Made by a program: the position numbers and the translations under genes
The notes under the pieces: model-generated
Database searches by the model: none
Seen by the model: only the letters and a program-made list of their open reading frames with translations
What the model was told of the DNA's origin: nothing
Part shown: piece by piece, positions 7,623-14,813 of the stretch
Layout: each line of letters starts with the position of its first letter
How positions within the stretch are numbered: position 1 is the first letter of the stretch
Assembly (NCBI GenBank): GCA_937967325.1
Contig: CALBSQ010000250.1
Coordinates: forward strand, 1 to 44,761
Direction: 5' to 3'
DNA length: 44,761 nucleotides
From: an uncultured Chloroflexota bacterium
GTDB taxonomy: Bacteria; Chloroflexota; UBA4733

Positions 7623-8756
7623 GTGCCCCCCAACCTCCGCTGCCGGCTCGCCATGGCGCTCGTGCCCCTGCGGCGCTCCCGCCTCGCCCTGGCAGGGGCA
7701 CTGCTGCTGTTCCTTGTCAGCCTCGACGCGCTGCTGCTCGTGGCGTCCTCGCCAGATGCCGCTGCCGTGCCGTTGGTCGGCCTAACCCAAGAAGTCGCCG
7801 TCAGCGCCGGCACCGGCCATGTCTACCTTCCTCTGGTTGCAACCTATGCCGTAGCGGCGCTTGACGCTCGCAGCCCCCGCCTGCTGGCTGCGGTGGCGCT
7901 CCCGGACGGCTTCCTAGGCGCCGCGGCGGTGAACCCCGTGACCGAGCACGTCTATGTCGCCACCCTGCGCGATAGCCTGGCCGTGGTGAGCGGTGCGACG
8001 AACACCGTCTTGGGCGCCGTCCCGCTTACGGCGGTTCCCATTGGCATCGCGGTCAGCTCCAGCCCCAATCGCGTCTACGTGACCACGCGGGACAGCGACC
8101 ATCTGACAACTGCCGGCGTCCTGGTCGTGCTGGATGGCAACAGGGACACGGTGCTCGCCAGGGTCACGGTTGGGGTTGCGCCGCTCGGCGTGGCGCTGAA
8201 TCCGGTGACGAACCGGGTCTACGTGGCGAATACCGGGAGCGACACCGTATCCGTCATCGACGCCAGAACGTACCAGACGATCGCCACCGTGCCGGTCGGG
8301 TACAGCCCGCGTTACGTGGGCGCCAATGCGCGGACCAACCGCGTCTATGTCAGCTATCAGGGCAGTCAGAGCCTCAGCGTGCTGGATGGCAGCAGCAACG
8401 CGGTGATGGGCGGCATCGCCATCCAGGGCGAGCCCGGTGAGGTGGTGGTGAACGAGGCGACCAACCGGGTCTACGTGACCGGCACATCGCCCGGCTTGGT
8501 GACGGTGCTCGATGGCGCGCGCGACCGGGTGCTCACCTCGCTGAAGCTGGGGCCAGCCCCATGGGGACTCGCAGTCGATCCGGCGAGGAACGTCGTGTAC
8601 GTGACGGATGAGCTCGACAACAGCGTCTGGGCGATCCAAGAGCACCGGTTCGGCTTACCGACGGCGCACCTCCTCGCCCGCTCGACAACGCACCCTCAAT
8701 CGTCGACAGCTCCATCGGCCTCATGCCATTGCGATGAGCCGGGCTCGATTCCCTGA
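7623..8756 (+). CDS. YVTN-family beta-propeller protein, exported or membrane-anchored
   Basis: About 377 residues. After a basic N-terminus comes a hydrophobic segment (LALAGALLLFLVSLDALLLV), a signal peptide or anchor. The rest is a series of about 42-residue YVTN blades with repeated cores such as NPVTNRVYVANTGSDTVSVI, RTNRVYVSYQGSQSLSVLDG, EATNRVYVTG and PARNVVYVTDELDNSVWAI. Such propellers are usually extracytoplasmic binding or scaffold proteins. The GTG at 7623 follows GGAAGGAG by 6 nt and is preferred to the upstream ATG-less extension. The C-terminal 35 residues after the last blade look unstructured. Ligand unknown. Confidence 0.85.
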   Translation: MPPNLRCRLAMALVPLRRSRLALAGALLLFLVSLDALLLVASSPDAAAVPLVGLTQEVAVSAGTGHVYLPLVATYAVAALDARSPRLLAAVALPDGFLGAAAVNPVTEHVYVATLRDSLAVVSGATNTVLGAVPLTAVPIGIAVSSSPNRVYVTTRDSDHLTTAGVLVVLDGNRDTVLARVTVGVAPLGVALNPVTNRVYVANTGSDTVSVIDARTYQTIATVPVGYSPRYVGANARTNRVYVSYQGSQSLSVLDGSSNAVMGGIAIQGEPGEVVVNEATNRVYVTGTSPGLVTVLDGARDRVLTSLKLGPAPWGLAVDPARNVVYVTDELDNSVWAIQEHRFGLPTAHLLARSTTHPQSSTAPSASCHCDEPGSIP

Positions 8757-8955
8757 CCCCGCCATGCATCGCTCCCATGAGCCTCGTCCGAGCCTCGTCG
8801 CAGTGCAAAAGGAATGACGTGAGTTAGAGCGCGCCGTTGCAGAAACCTGTACGCTTTGTCGTGGAGCCGGCCGGACAGAGGCGACGGGTAAGGCGGGGCA
8901 GGTAGGCTGCGGTACCAATGGGCTACCTGGTCGTCATGATCGTGGAGGAGACGGG

Positions 8956-9978
8956 ATGAACGTACTGGTGACCGGCGGCGCCGGCTTCATCGGCTCGCAC
9001 TTCGTGCGCTACTGGCTGGAACGGTACCCCAACGACCAGGTACTCAACCTCGACGCGCTGACCTATGCCGGCAACCTGGCTAGTCTGGAAGACGTGGTCG
9101 ACCGGTTTGCCGACCGCTACTCCTTCGTCCAGGGCAATATCGGCAATCTGGAGCTAGTGGAGCATCTCCTCGGACAGCATCGTATCGACGCCGTGGTGAA
9201 CTTCGCGGCCGAGAGCCACAACAGCCGCGCGCTGCTCGATCCGGCCGCCTTCCTGCGGACCAACGTGCTGGGGACGCAAGGGCTGCTGGAGGCCTGTCGG
9301 CGCCGGAAGACGCCGCGCGTCCACCACGTCAGCACCTGCGAGGTGTTCGGCGACCTTGCGCTGGACAGCGCCGACAGCTTCAGCGAGGAGCATCCCTATC
9401 GGCCGCGCACACCCTACAACGCGGCCAAGGCCGCGGGCGACATGGTGGTGCGCAGCTACTATGAGACCTTCGGCGTCCCAGCGACCATCTCCACCTGCTC
9501 CAATAATCACGGTCCCTACCAGTTTCCGGAGAAGGTCATCCCACTCTTTACGACTCACCTCATCGACGATCAACCCGTGCCGATCTACCGCAGCAGCGCC
9601 AACCGACGCGAGTGGCTCTTCGTCACCGACCACTGCCGCGCCATCGACCTGATCCTGAAGCAGGGGCGCGTAGGCGAGCTCTACAACATCGGCAGCGGCG
9701 TGGAGCAGAGCGTCGAGCAGATCGCCGATCGCATCCTGGCCGAGCTGGGCAAGCCACCCAGCCTCAAGAGCTACGTCCCCGACCGTCCCGGCCACGACCG
9801 GCGCTACCTGCTCAACAGCGGCAAGATTCGCCGCGAGCTCGGCTGGCAGCCGGAGGTGGACTTCGATGAGGGGATGCGGCGCACTGTCGCCTGGTACGTG
9901 GCCAACGAGGCATGGTGGCGGCCGTTGAAGGCACGCCTGGCGGTGCAGGAGGGCGCCTGGGGGCACGCGCCCTCCTGA
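8956..9978 (+). CDS. dTDP-glucose 4,6-dehydratase-like SDR enzyme
   Basis: A 340-residue extended SDR protein of the RmlB/GalE family. It has the NAD-binding GGAGFIGSHF (residues 7-16), NLDALTYAGNLASL, NFAAESHNSRALLDP, STCEVFGDL, YNAAKAAGD (catalytic Tyr and Lys), CSNNHGPYQFPEKVIPLF and REWLFVTDHCRAI. These are characteristic of enzymes that dehydrate NDP-hexoses to 4-keto-6-deoxy sugars. The canonical TDE triad reads TCE here, so the catalytic Asp is Cys, and the usual HVDRS is HNSRA; substrate or chemistry may differ. RBS GGAGGAGACGGG precedes the ATG. No other rml genes adjoin, so it is not part of a visible dTDP-rhamnose operon. Confidence 0.85.
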   Translation: MNVLVTGGAGFIGSHFVRYWLERYPNDQVLNLDALTYAGNLASLEDVVDRFADRYSFVQGNIGNLELVEHLLGQHRIDAVVNFAAESHNSRALLDPAAFLRTNVLGTQGLLEACRRRKTPRVHHVSTCEVFGDLALDSADSFSEEHPYRPRTPYNAAKAAGDMVVRSYYETFGVPATISTCSNNHGPYQFPEKVIPLFTTHLIDDQPVPIYRSSANRREWLFVTDHCRAIDLILKQGRVGELYNIGSGVEQSVEQIADRILAELGKPPSLKSYVPDRPGHDRRYLLNSGKIRRELGWQPEVDFDEGMRRTVAWYVANEAWWRPLKARLAVQEGAWGHAPS

Positions 9979-10248
9979 GCCCCGAGCTGCTCACATCGGA
10001 GGGCATATTCTGGACGTTGGCAGTGATCTGCCACGGCGCCTCATTCTCGCGGGGAAAGCTAGCAGCAAGTGTACCCGAGCCGCGTTGTGTAATACACTCG
10101 TAAGCAAACGGCAGGACTGGCGGCGTTGCACCGTCATTGGGGATACTACTCCGGATGGACAAGCATGCGGCATAGTGGACCTCGCCAGCTCTGCCGCTGA
10201 GTGGTCCGTAACCAAAGAGCCGCTACTTCCCCAACGGGAGGGGGCGTC

Positions 10249-10938
10249 ATGACCCTCCGCGACTCGTGGGAGACGAATGCCTTAGCCTGGGCGCGCTGGG
10301 CCATCTCGCCGACACTCGACTTCGAATACCGGCAGATCAACCGCCCACAGTTCCTGGAGCTGCTCCCGCCACCCGGCCGGCTGAGCCTGGATATTGCATG
10401 TGGTGAGGGCCGCCTGCCGCGAGAATTGGCTGCGCTGGGCCACCGCGTCGTCGGCATCGACGCGTCGCCGACGCTCATCCGGGTCGCTCAGGGCCGCGGC
10501 GGCGGTGTTCGCTACGTCCGCGGGGACGCCACGCGACTGCCGTTTCCGGACGGCGTCGTCGACCTGGCGATCGCTTTTTTCTGCTTGCACGACATCGAGG
10601 ATCTGCAAACCGTCATCGGCGAAGCTGCTCGCGTCTTGATGCCTGGTGGGCGGTTCTGCATCGCGATTCAGCATCCCACCCTGTCGGTTCGTTCGGCGGC
10701 AGGTAGCGACGTATCAAATGCTTTCGAGAGCTACTTCGACTCCCGCCCGTACGCTTTCACGATCGAGCGCGAAGGGCAGCGCATGACCTTCCACAGTATC
10801 CATCGGCCGTTGGCGGCCTACTTCGGGGCGCTGGAGGAGGCGGGTCTGCTGGTGGAGGCGCTGCGTGAGCCGGTTCCACCTGACCCTACCTGGCCCCGCA
10901 TCCCGGTGTTTCTCTATATTCGCGCGGTACGCGCGTAG
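10249..10938 (+). CDS. SAM-dependent methyltransferase (class I, type 11-like)
   Basis: About 229 residues with a Rossmann methyltransferase core. Motif I is LSLDIACGEGRLPRELAALG, followed by VVGIDASPTLI (acidic end of strand 2), VRYVRGDATRLPFPDGVVDL (motif II region) and EAARVLMPGGRFCIAI (post-motif III). It transfers a methyl group from S-adenosylmethionine; the acceptor is not evident. The start at ATG 10249 has a GGGAGGGGG site; an upstream GTG at 10201 would add 16 residues. Its 3' end overlaps the convergent nucleotidyltransferase gene by 25 nt. Confidence 0.85.
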   Translation: MTLRDSWETNALAWARWAISPTLDFEYRQINRPQFLELLPPPGRLSLDIACGEGRLPRELAALGHRVVGIDASPTLIRVAQGRGGGVRYVRGDATRLPFPDGVVDLAIAFFCLHDIEDLQTVIGEAARVLMPGGRFCIAIQHPTLSVRSAAGSDVSNAFESYFDSRPYAFTIEREGQRMTFHSIHRPLAAYFGALEEAGLLVEALREPVPPDPTWPRIPVFLYIRAVRA

Positions 10939-11744
10939 CGCCTCGCGGCACCGAGCGCCGCCAGCAAGGGCTGCCGCTGTGGCACATAGCCCGACGACCA
11001 CTGCGCGGCCAGCCCATCGAACTGCACCGCGCTCTGCTCGACCAGGTCCAGGATGCCGGCAACGGTATAACGGGACCCTAATACATCGAGCCGGGCCACG
11101 TAATTGTTGCCGGTACCGCCGTGGCGGTGGTGGCTGGTACCCTCGGCGCGGTCGCGGAGCAGCATCTTCAGCACGCAGCAGTCGCGGACGAGGTCCAGCG
11201 CCAGGTGGAGCGCGATCAGCCGATCGTCGCGCGCTACCTTGGTCACGGCCAGCATTGCCTTGAAGTGGAACTGGTTGACCATGGCGGCAAACTGCTCGGC
11301 GGAAATCAGCGGGGTCTCCGGTTTCGCGAAGGTGCGGGCGAGTATGCGGTCGGCGATGGGCGAGTGGGAGAAGATGATCCGGCAGCCGGCCCAGAATGGT
11401 GGCCTGGGCCATGCGTCGATCTGAGCCAGCGCCGGCTCGGTGGTCACGAGCACATCTAACCGCTCCAGGCTGGTGAAGCAGACGCGGGTGGTGTGGGCGA
11501 AGTCGTTGGCAGATTGGTCGTAGGTGAAGACCTCCCCAAGCGGCTGCAGCCAGGCGAGCGATGGGTAGAAGCGTGGGATCGCCTCCTCCTTCACGACGAG
11601 CAGTGCATCGAGGTCGCTCCATTCGTCACGTTGGCCGCCGAGTTGGGAGCCGAAGACGGCCAGCGCGAGCACGTCATCATCCGGCTCCGTCAACTGACGG
11701 AGCCGGTCGATCAAGCTCTCCGATGGACGATAGGATGAGGACAT
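10914..11744 (-). CDS. Nucleotidyltransferase, aminoglycoside adenylyltransferase-like
   Basis: About 276 residues. The polymerase-beta-type nucleotidyltransferase signature is AVFGSQLGGQRDEWSDLDAL (G-S, then D-L-D metal ligands), followed by strands carrying the next acidic residue (RLDVLVTTEPAL). The helical C-terminal half resembles the ANT(6)/AadE-like group. The protein may adenylylate a small molecule, but antibiotic resistance is not established. ATG 11744 has GGAG 8 nt upstream. An alternative ATG at 11771 overlaps the stop codon of the upstream Gfo/Idh gene, so the two are probably one operon. Confidence 0.75.
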   Translation of the reverse strand: MSSSYRPSESLIDRLRQLTEPDDDVLALAVFGSQLGGQRDEWSDLDALLVVKEEAIPRFYPSLAWLQPLGEVFTYDQSANDFAHTTRVCFTSLERLDVLVTTEPALAQIDAWPRPPFWAGCRIIFSHSPIADRILARTFAKPETPLISAEQFAAMVNQFHFKAMLAVTKVARDDRLIALHLALDLVRDCCVLKMLLRDRAEGTSHHRHGGTGNNYVARLDVLGSRYTVAGILDLVEQSAVQFDGLAAQWSSGYVPQRQPLLAALGAARRYARTARI

Positions 11745-11770
11745 CGACCCGGCTCCGTCGCTAACGACCA

Positions 11771-12865
11771 TCACACCTGTACCCGGCGCTCCAACGGGAA
11801 GGGCAGCTCCTGGCCGGACCGGCCGGACCGGTAGATGGCCTGGATGATCTCGACGGATTTGCGGCCCTCTTCGCCGTTCACCAGCGGCTCACGATGCTCC
11901 TGGATGGCGTTGAGGAACTCCTCGATCTGGAGCTGGTGATACGAGGTCACGGGCCGGCCGCCGGAGGCCGACTCGAACATGTACTCATCGGCGGCCATCT
12001 CCTCCTGGTAGCGGCGCTTGCCTTCTTCCTCCTCGCCGGGGATCTCCCAGACGTCGTTGAGGCCGACGCGGCCCTCCGGCTGCTCGGTGACGGTGGCCCA
12101 GCCGCCGTTGCTGCCGTAGATGGCGATGCGGGCGAAGGAGAAGTTGGTCTTGTTGGGCGAGACGCTGCACTCGATCGTTCCCAGCGCGCCGCTCTGGAAG
12201 CGTAACGTGGCGACCGCCGTGTCCTCGACCTCGATGTAGGGATGGGTCAGGTTGGCCCAGTGGCCGGACAGGGAGGCGATCGGCCCCATGTACCACTGGA
12301 ACATGTCGATGGCGTGGACGGCTTGGTTGACCAGCACGCCGCCGCCCTCGGTGGCCCACTTGCCGCGCCAGGCGTCTCGCTGATAATAGGCAGGGGGGCG
12401 GGAGAAGCGCACGGTGCAGCTTCCCAACACCGGCGTGCCCAGCTTGCCGGCGTCGATTGCCCGCCGCAAGCGCATCGAGGCCGGCCAGAAGCGGCGCTGG
12501 AAGATGACGGCTTGCCTTGTCCCGGCTTTGCGAGCGGCGGCGACTGCGCGGTCGCAGTCTTCCAGCTCGATGCCCATCGGCTTTTCCGTGATGGCATCCA
12601 CGCCATGCTCGGCGGCCAGGATGAGGAGCGCCGGGTGGAAGGGATGGGGCGTGCAGATGGAAACGGCCTGCACACCGGAGTCGCGGAGCATCGTGGCCGG
12701 GTCGGTGTAGGCCTTCGCGCCGTACCGCTGCGCGAACTGCGCCGCCCGTTCGGCCTGCGTGTCGCAGACGGCAACAAGGTCGGAGTTGCTCAGGGCGGCA
12801 TAGGCGGCGGCGTGGCGGCGAGCGATGCCGCCGCAGCCGATGATGCCGGTCTTGATGCTTGCCAT
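11771..12865 (-). CDS. Gfo/Idh/MocA-family NAD(P)-dependent oxidoreductase
   Basis: A 364-residue protein with the family's N-terminal Rossmann domain: IKTGIIGCGGIARRHAAAY, VAVCDTQAERAAQFAQRYGA, VSICTPHPFHPALLI and ITEKPMGIELEDCDRAV (the EKP motif holding the catalytic Lys). The C-terminal alpha/beta domain carries GVLVNQAVHAIDMFQWYMG, where H and D of the expected 'G..D.g.H.iD' are partly retained. Such enzymes oxidise or reduce sugars or polyols. The ATG at 12865 has AAAGGAA 11 nt upstream. It is divergent from the Tat propeller gene and heads a pair with the downstream nucleotidyltransferase. Confidence 0.9.
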   Translation of the reverse strand: MASIKTGIIGCGGIARRHAAAYAALSNSDLVAVCDTQAERAAQFAQRYGAKAYTDPATMLRDSGVQAVSICTPHPFHPALLILAAEHGVDAITEKPMGIELEDCDRAVAAARKAGTRQAVIFQRRFWPASMRLRRAIDAGKLGTPVLGSCTVRFSRPPAYYQRDAWRGKWATEGGGVLVNQAVHAIDMFQWYMGPIASLSGHWANLTHPYIEVEDTAVATLRFQSGALGTIECSVSPNKTNFSFARIAIYGSNGGWATVTEQPEGRVGLNDVWEIPGEEEEGKRRYQEEMAADEYMFESASGGRPVTSYHQLQIEEFLNAIQEHREPLVNGEEGRKSVEIIQAIYRSGRSGQELPFPLERRVQV

Positions 12866-13031
12866 GCTGGCCAGATTCCTTTCGCGTAACCAGGTCCGTA
12901 TGTCCGTCTCGGAGCGACCAGTATAGTGCTCAAGGGCCGCCGGCAAAAACGTGCGCTCGCGGCGCCGACCGTAGCATGCGCAGCCATTGGCGGCGCGAAA
13001 CGGATGGACGCTCAGCGGAGAGGTTAGTAGC

Positions 13032-14543
13032 TTGCCACTGGATCTTCCCGACGACTCCAACGATCCGAAGGCTCGAAGCCGCCGGAGCTTCTTGCGCTGG
13101 CTCGGGTTCGCGAGCGCCGCCGGCACGATTGGCCTGGCCACCTTGGGCGGCGGCGCCGCTGCCGGCGCCGCCGCTCTCACCAATGCGCCGGTTTCCGGTG
13201 ATGTCGGCGCTGCTGCCGCGGCCAACCCGACAAGCCAGTCGATGTTTCAGGTGAACGCTCAGCATACGGGACGTAGCCCTTACGCCGGGCCGCGGAGCGC
13301 CGTGCTCCTGCGCTCGTTTGAGATGGCGCTGCCAACAGTCACGGCTACCGGGGCGGCTGGACAGCCCACCGCTCAGGTGCAGAGCTCCTCCGTCGTCGGC
13401 TCCGACGGCACGATCTACGTCAGTGACTTCCAAGGCAATCTGTTTGCACTGCAGGATCCTGGCAGCGGCAGCACGCTGGCCGTCCGCTGGCGCTTTCACC
13501 TGTCCGGCCAATCGCCATTGCACGGCACTCCGGCAGTTGGCGCTGACGGGACCGTCTATCTCGGCTTTTCCACGCTCGGCCCCGCCACCAGTACTCCCAA
13601 AGCGATGCTCTACGCCTTGCAAGCCCCCGCGAGCGGCTCGGACCCTCGTACGCTGTGGTCGGCCGACCTGGGCGCCGCGCGAGCGAGCTTCTCTCCGACG
13701 CTTGGCCCAGACGGCACGATCTACGCCCTCAACGGAGCTGGAAAGCTATTCGCCGTTTCCCCGAATGGAAGCGTGAGCTGGACGGCCAACGTCGGCCCAT
13801 CGGTGGTCTCCTCGCCGGCCTTAGCGTCCGACGGCACCGTGTACGTCGCCTGCACCGATGGCAAGGTCTACGCCGTGACGCCACCATCGGGTGGAGCGAG
13901 CGGGGGCATGTCATCCTGGTCATTTGACCTGGGTAAGCACCTCGGCCCGACTCCGCTGGTCACGGCTTCGCGGCCACAAGGCGCCAACGGCATCGGCACC
14001 TTCGCCTCGCCTACCATTGGCCCCGATGGCACGATCTACGTCGGCGGCAGCAACAGCAACTTCTACGCCATCACCCCGGATGGACAGCTCAAATGGCTCT
14101 ATGAAGCCGAGCGTGAGCTGGCCGGTATCGCCTCTACCGCGGCCATCAGCGCGGACGGCCAGACGCTGTACTTCGGCGCCAACAAGGGCGGCATCTACGC
14201 CGTGGCGGCGACCGATGGCTCCTTGCGCTGGCGCTTCAACATCTACGGATCGGTGTTCAACTCCCCGACGCTGGACAAAGCCGGTGTGCTCTACACGGGC
14301 AGCACCGTCGGCCACGTCTTCGGCATCGACAGCGCGACCGGCAAGCAAGTCTTCGACTACGCCGCCGGCTTCTCCGTCTGGACCGCGCCGGCGATCCGCC
14401 CCGACGGCTCCTTGGTGGTCGCTACCCAGCATGGGCGCGTCGAGCTGTTGGCGCCCCAGCCGAGCGGTTTGCCGACCACCGGCGGCGGCGGGGCGGCGGG
14501 GAACCTCACCCAACCCTCTCCTGCGAGGAGAGGGCAAACGTAG
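13032..14543 (+). CDS. Tat-exported PQQ-like beta-propeller protein
   Basis: About 503 residues. The N-terminus carries a twin-arginine signal (RSRRSFLRWLGFASAAGTIG) followed by an Ala/Gly-rich stretch, predicting folded export by Tat. The rest is a repetitive PQQ/pyrrolo-quinoline-like propeller with blades of the form 'SDGTIYVSDFQGNLFAL', 'GPDGTIYALNGAGKLFAV', 'ASDGTVYVACTDGKVYAV' and 'GPDGTIYVGGSNSNFYAI'. PQQ ligands are not evident, so an enzymatic role cannot be claimed. I start at TTG 13032 after GGAGAGG. The last dozen codons (from GNLTQPSPARRGQT) are read from a palindromic repeat, so the natural C-terminus may have been altered. Confidence 0.85.
   Translation: MPLDLPDDSNDPKARSRRSFLRWLGFASAAGTIGLATLGGGAAAGAAALTNAPVSGDVGAAAAANPTSQSMFQVNAQHTGRSPYAGPRSAVLLRSFEMALPTVTATGAAGQPTAQVQSSSVVGSDGTIYVSDFQGNLFALQDPGSGSTLAVRWRFHLSGQSPLHGTPAVGADGTVYLGFSTLGPATSTPKAMLYALQAPASGSDPRTLWSADLGAARASFSPTLGPDGTIYALNGAGKLFAVSPNGSVSWTANVGPSVVSSPALASDGTVYVACTDGKVYAVTPPSGGASGGMSSWSFDLGKHLGPTPLVTASRPQGANGIGTFASPTIGPDGTIYVGGSNSNFYAITPDGQLKWLYEAERELAGIASTAAISADGQTLYFGANKGGIYAVAATDGSLRWRFNIYGSVFNSPTLDKAGVLYTGSTVGHVFGIDSATGKQVFDYAAGFSVWTAPAIRPDGSLVVATQHGRVELLAPQPSGLPTTGGGGAAGNLTQPSPARRGQT
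14514..14534. repeat. REP-like palindrome at the end of the propeller gene
   Basis: CCCTCTCCT (14514-14522), a 3-nt loop (GCG), and AGGAGAGGG (14526-14534) form a perfect 9-bp stem. The flanking 'CTCACCCAA' is typical of short dispersed palindromes found in many GC-rich genomes. It lacks a T-tract, so it is not a canonical terminator. It lies inside the last codons of the upstream gene. Confidence 0.6.
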
Positions 14544-14564
14544 GACGCGGCTGCATCGCGGCGA

Positions 14565-14593
14565 TTCTTGCCACTGTCCACAACGAATATAAT
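14565..14593 (+). promoter_or_regulatory. Candidate sigma70-type promoter
   Basis: TTCTTG at 14565-14570 and a perfect TATAAT at 14588-14593 are separated by 17 bp. The sequence would start transcription near 14600, 40 nt upstream of a small ORF with a good ribosome site. The -35 is weak. Confidence 0.4.
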
Positions 14594-14642
14594 TGTCCCG
14601 GTCGCCCAGTCCGTTGACTCCGTTGGGAGGGAGCGTCGAGAT

Positions 14643-14813
14643 ATGCCGGCGGCGCCGCGACTCCTCGACGTTGTTCGAGTCTTGGATCGAGCGTTGCTCC
14701 GCGTGGCCATGGGGGCGACGCTCAGGCTTCTGGCCTGGCGTCTGAGCCGGACAAAATCGCGACGCGCGGCAGGCAGCCGCACCCCTCATGGAGCGCCGCG
14801 GGAGGGCAACTAG
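14643..14813 (+). CDS. Small basic protein, unknown
   Basis: A 56-codon frame starting with ATG behind GGGAGGGAG (10 nt), with a TATAAT-type promoter upstream. The product is Arg/Ala/Leu-rich, with an amphipathic helix (LLDVVRVLDRALLRVAMG then ATLRLLAWRL) and a basic tail. I do not recognise it. The expression signals are better than usual for a chance frame in GC-rich DNA, but without homologs it stays tentative. It ends convergently against the USP-UbiB gene, overlapping it by 4 nt. Confidence 0.35.
   Translation: MPAAPRLLDVVRVLDRALLRVAMGATLRLLAWRLSRTKSRRAAGSRTPHGAPREGN

Noticed and set aside
10080..10100. GTGTAATACAC palindrome as a promoter/operator for the methyltransferase
   Set aside because: It is a short near-palindrome 150 nt from the gene without a matching -35; not strong enough to list.
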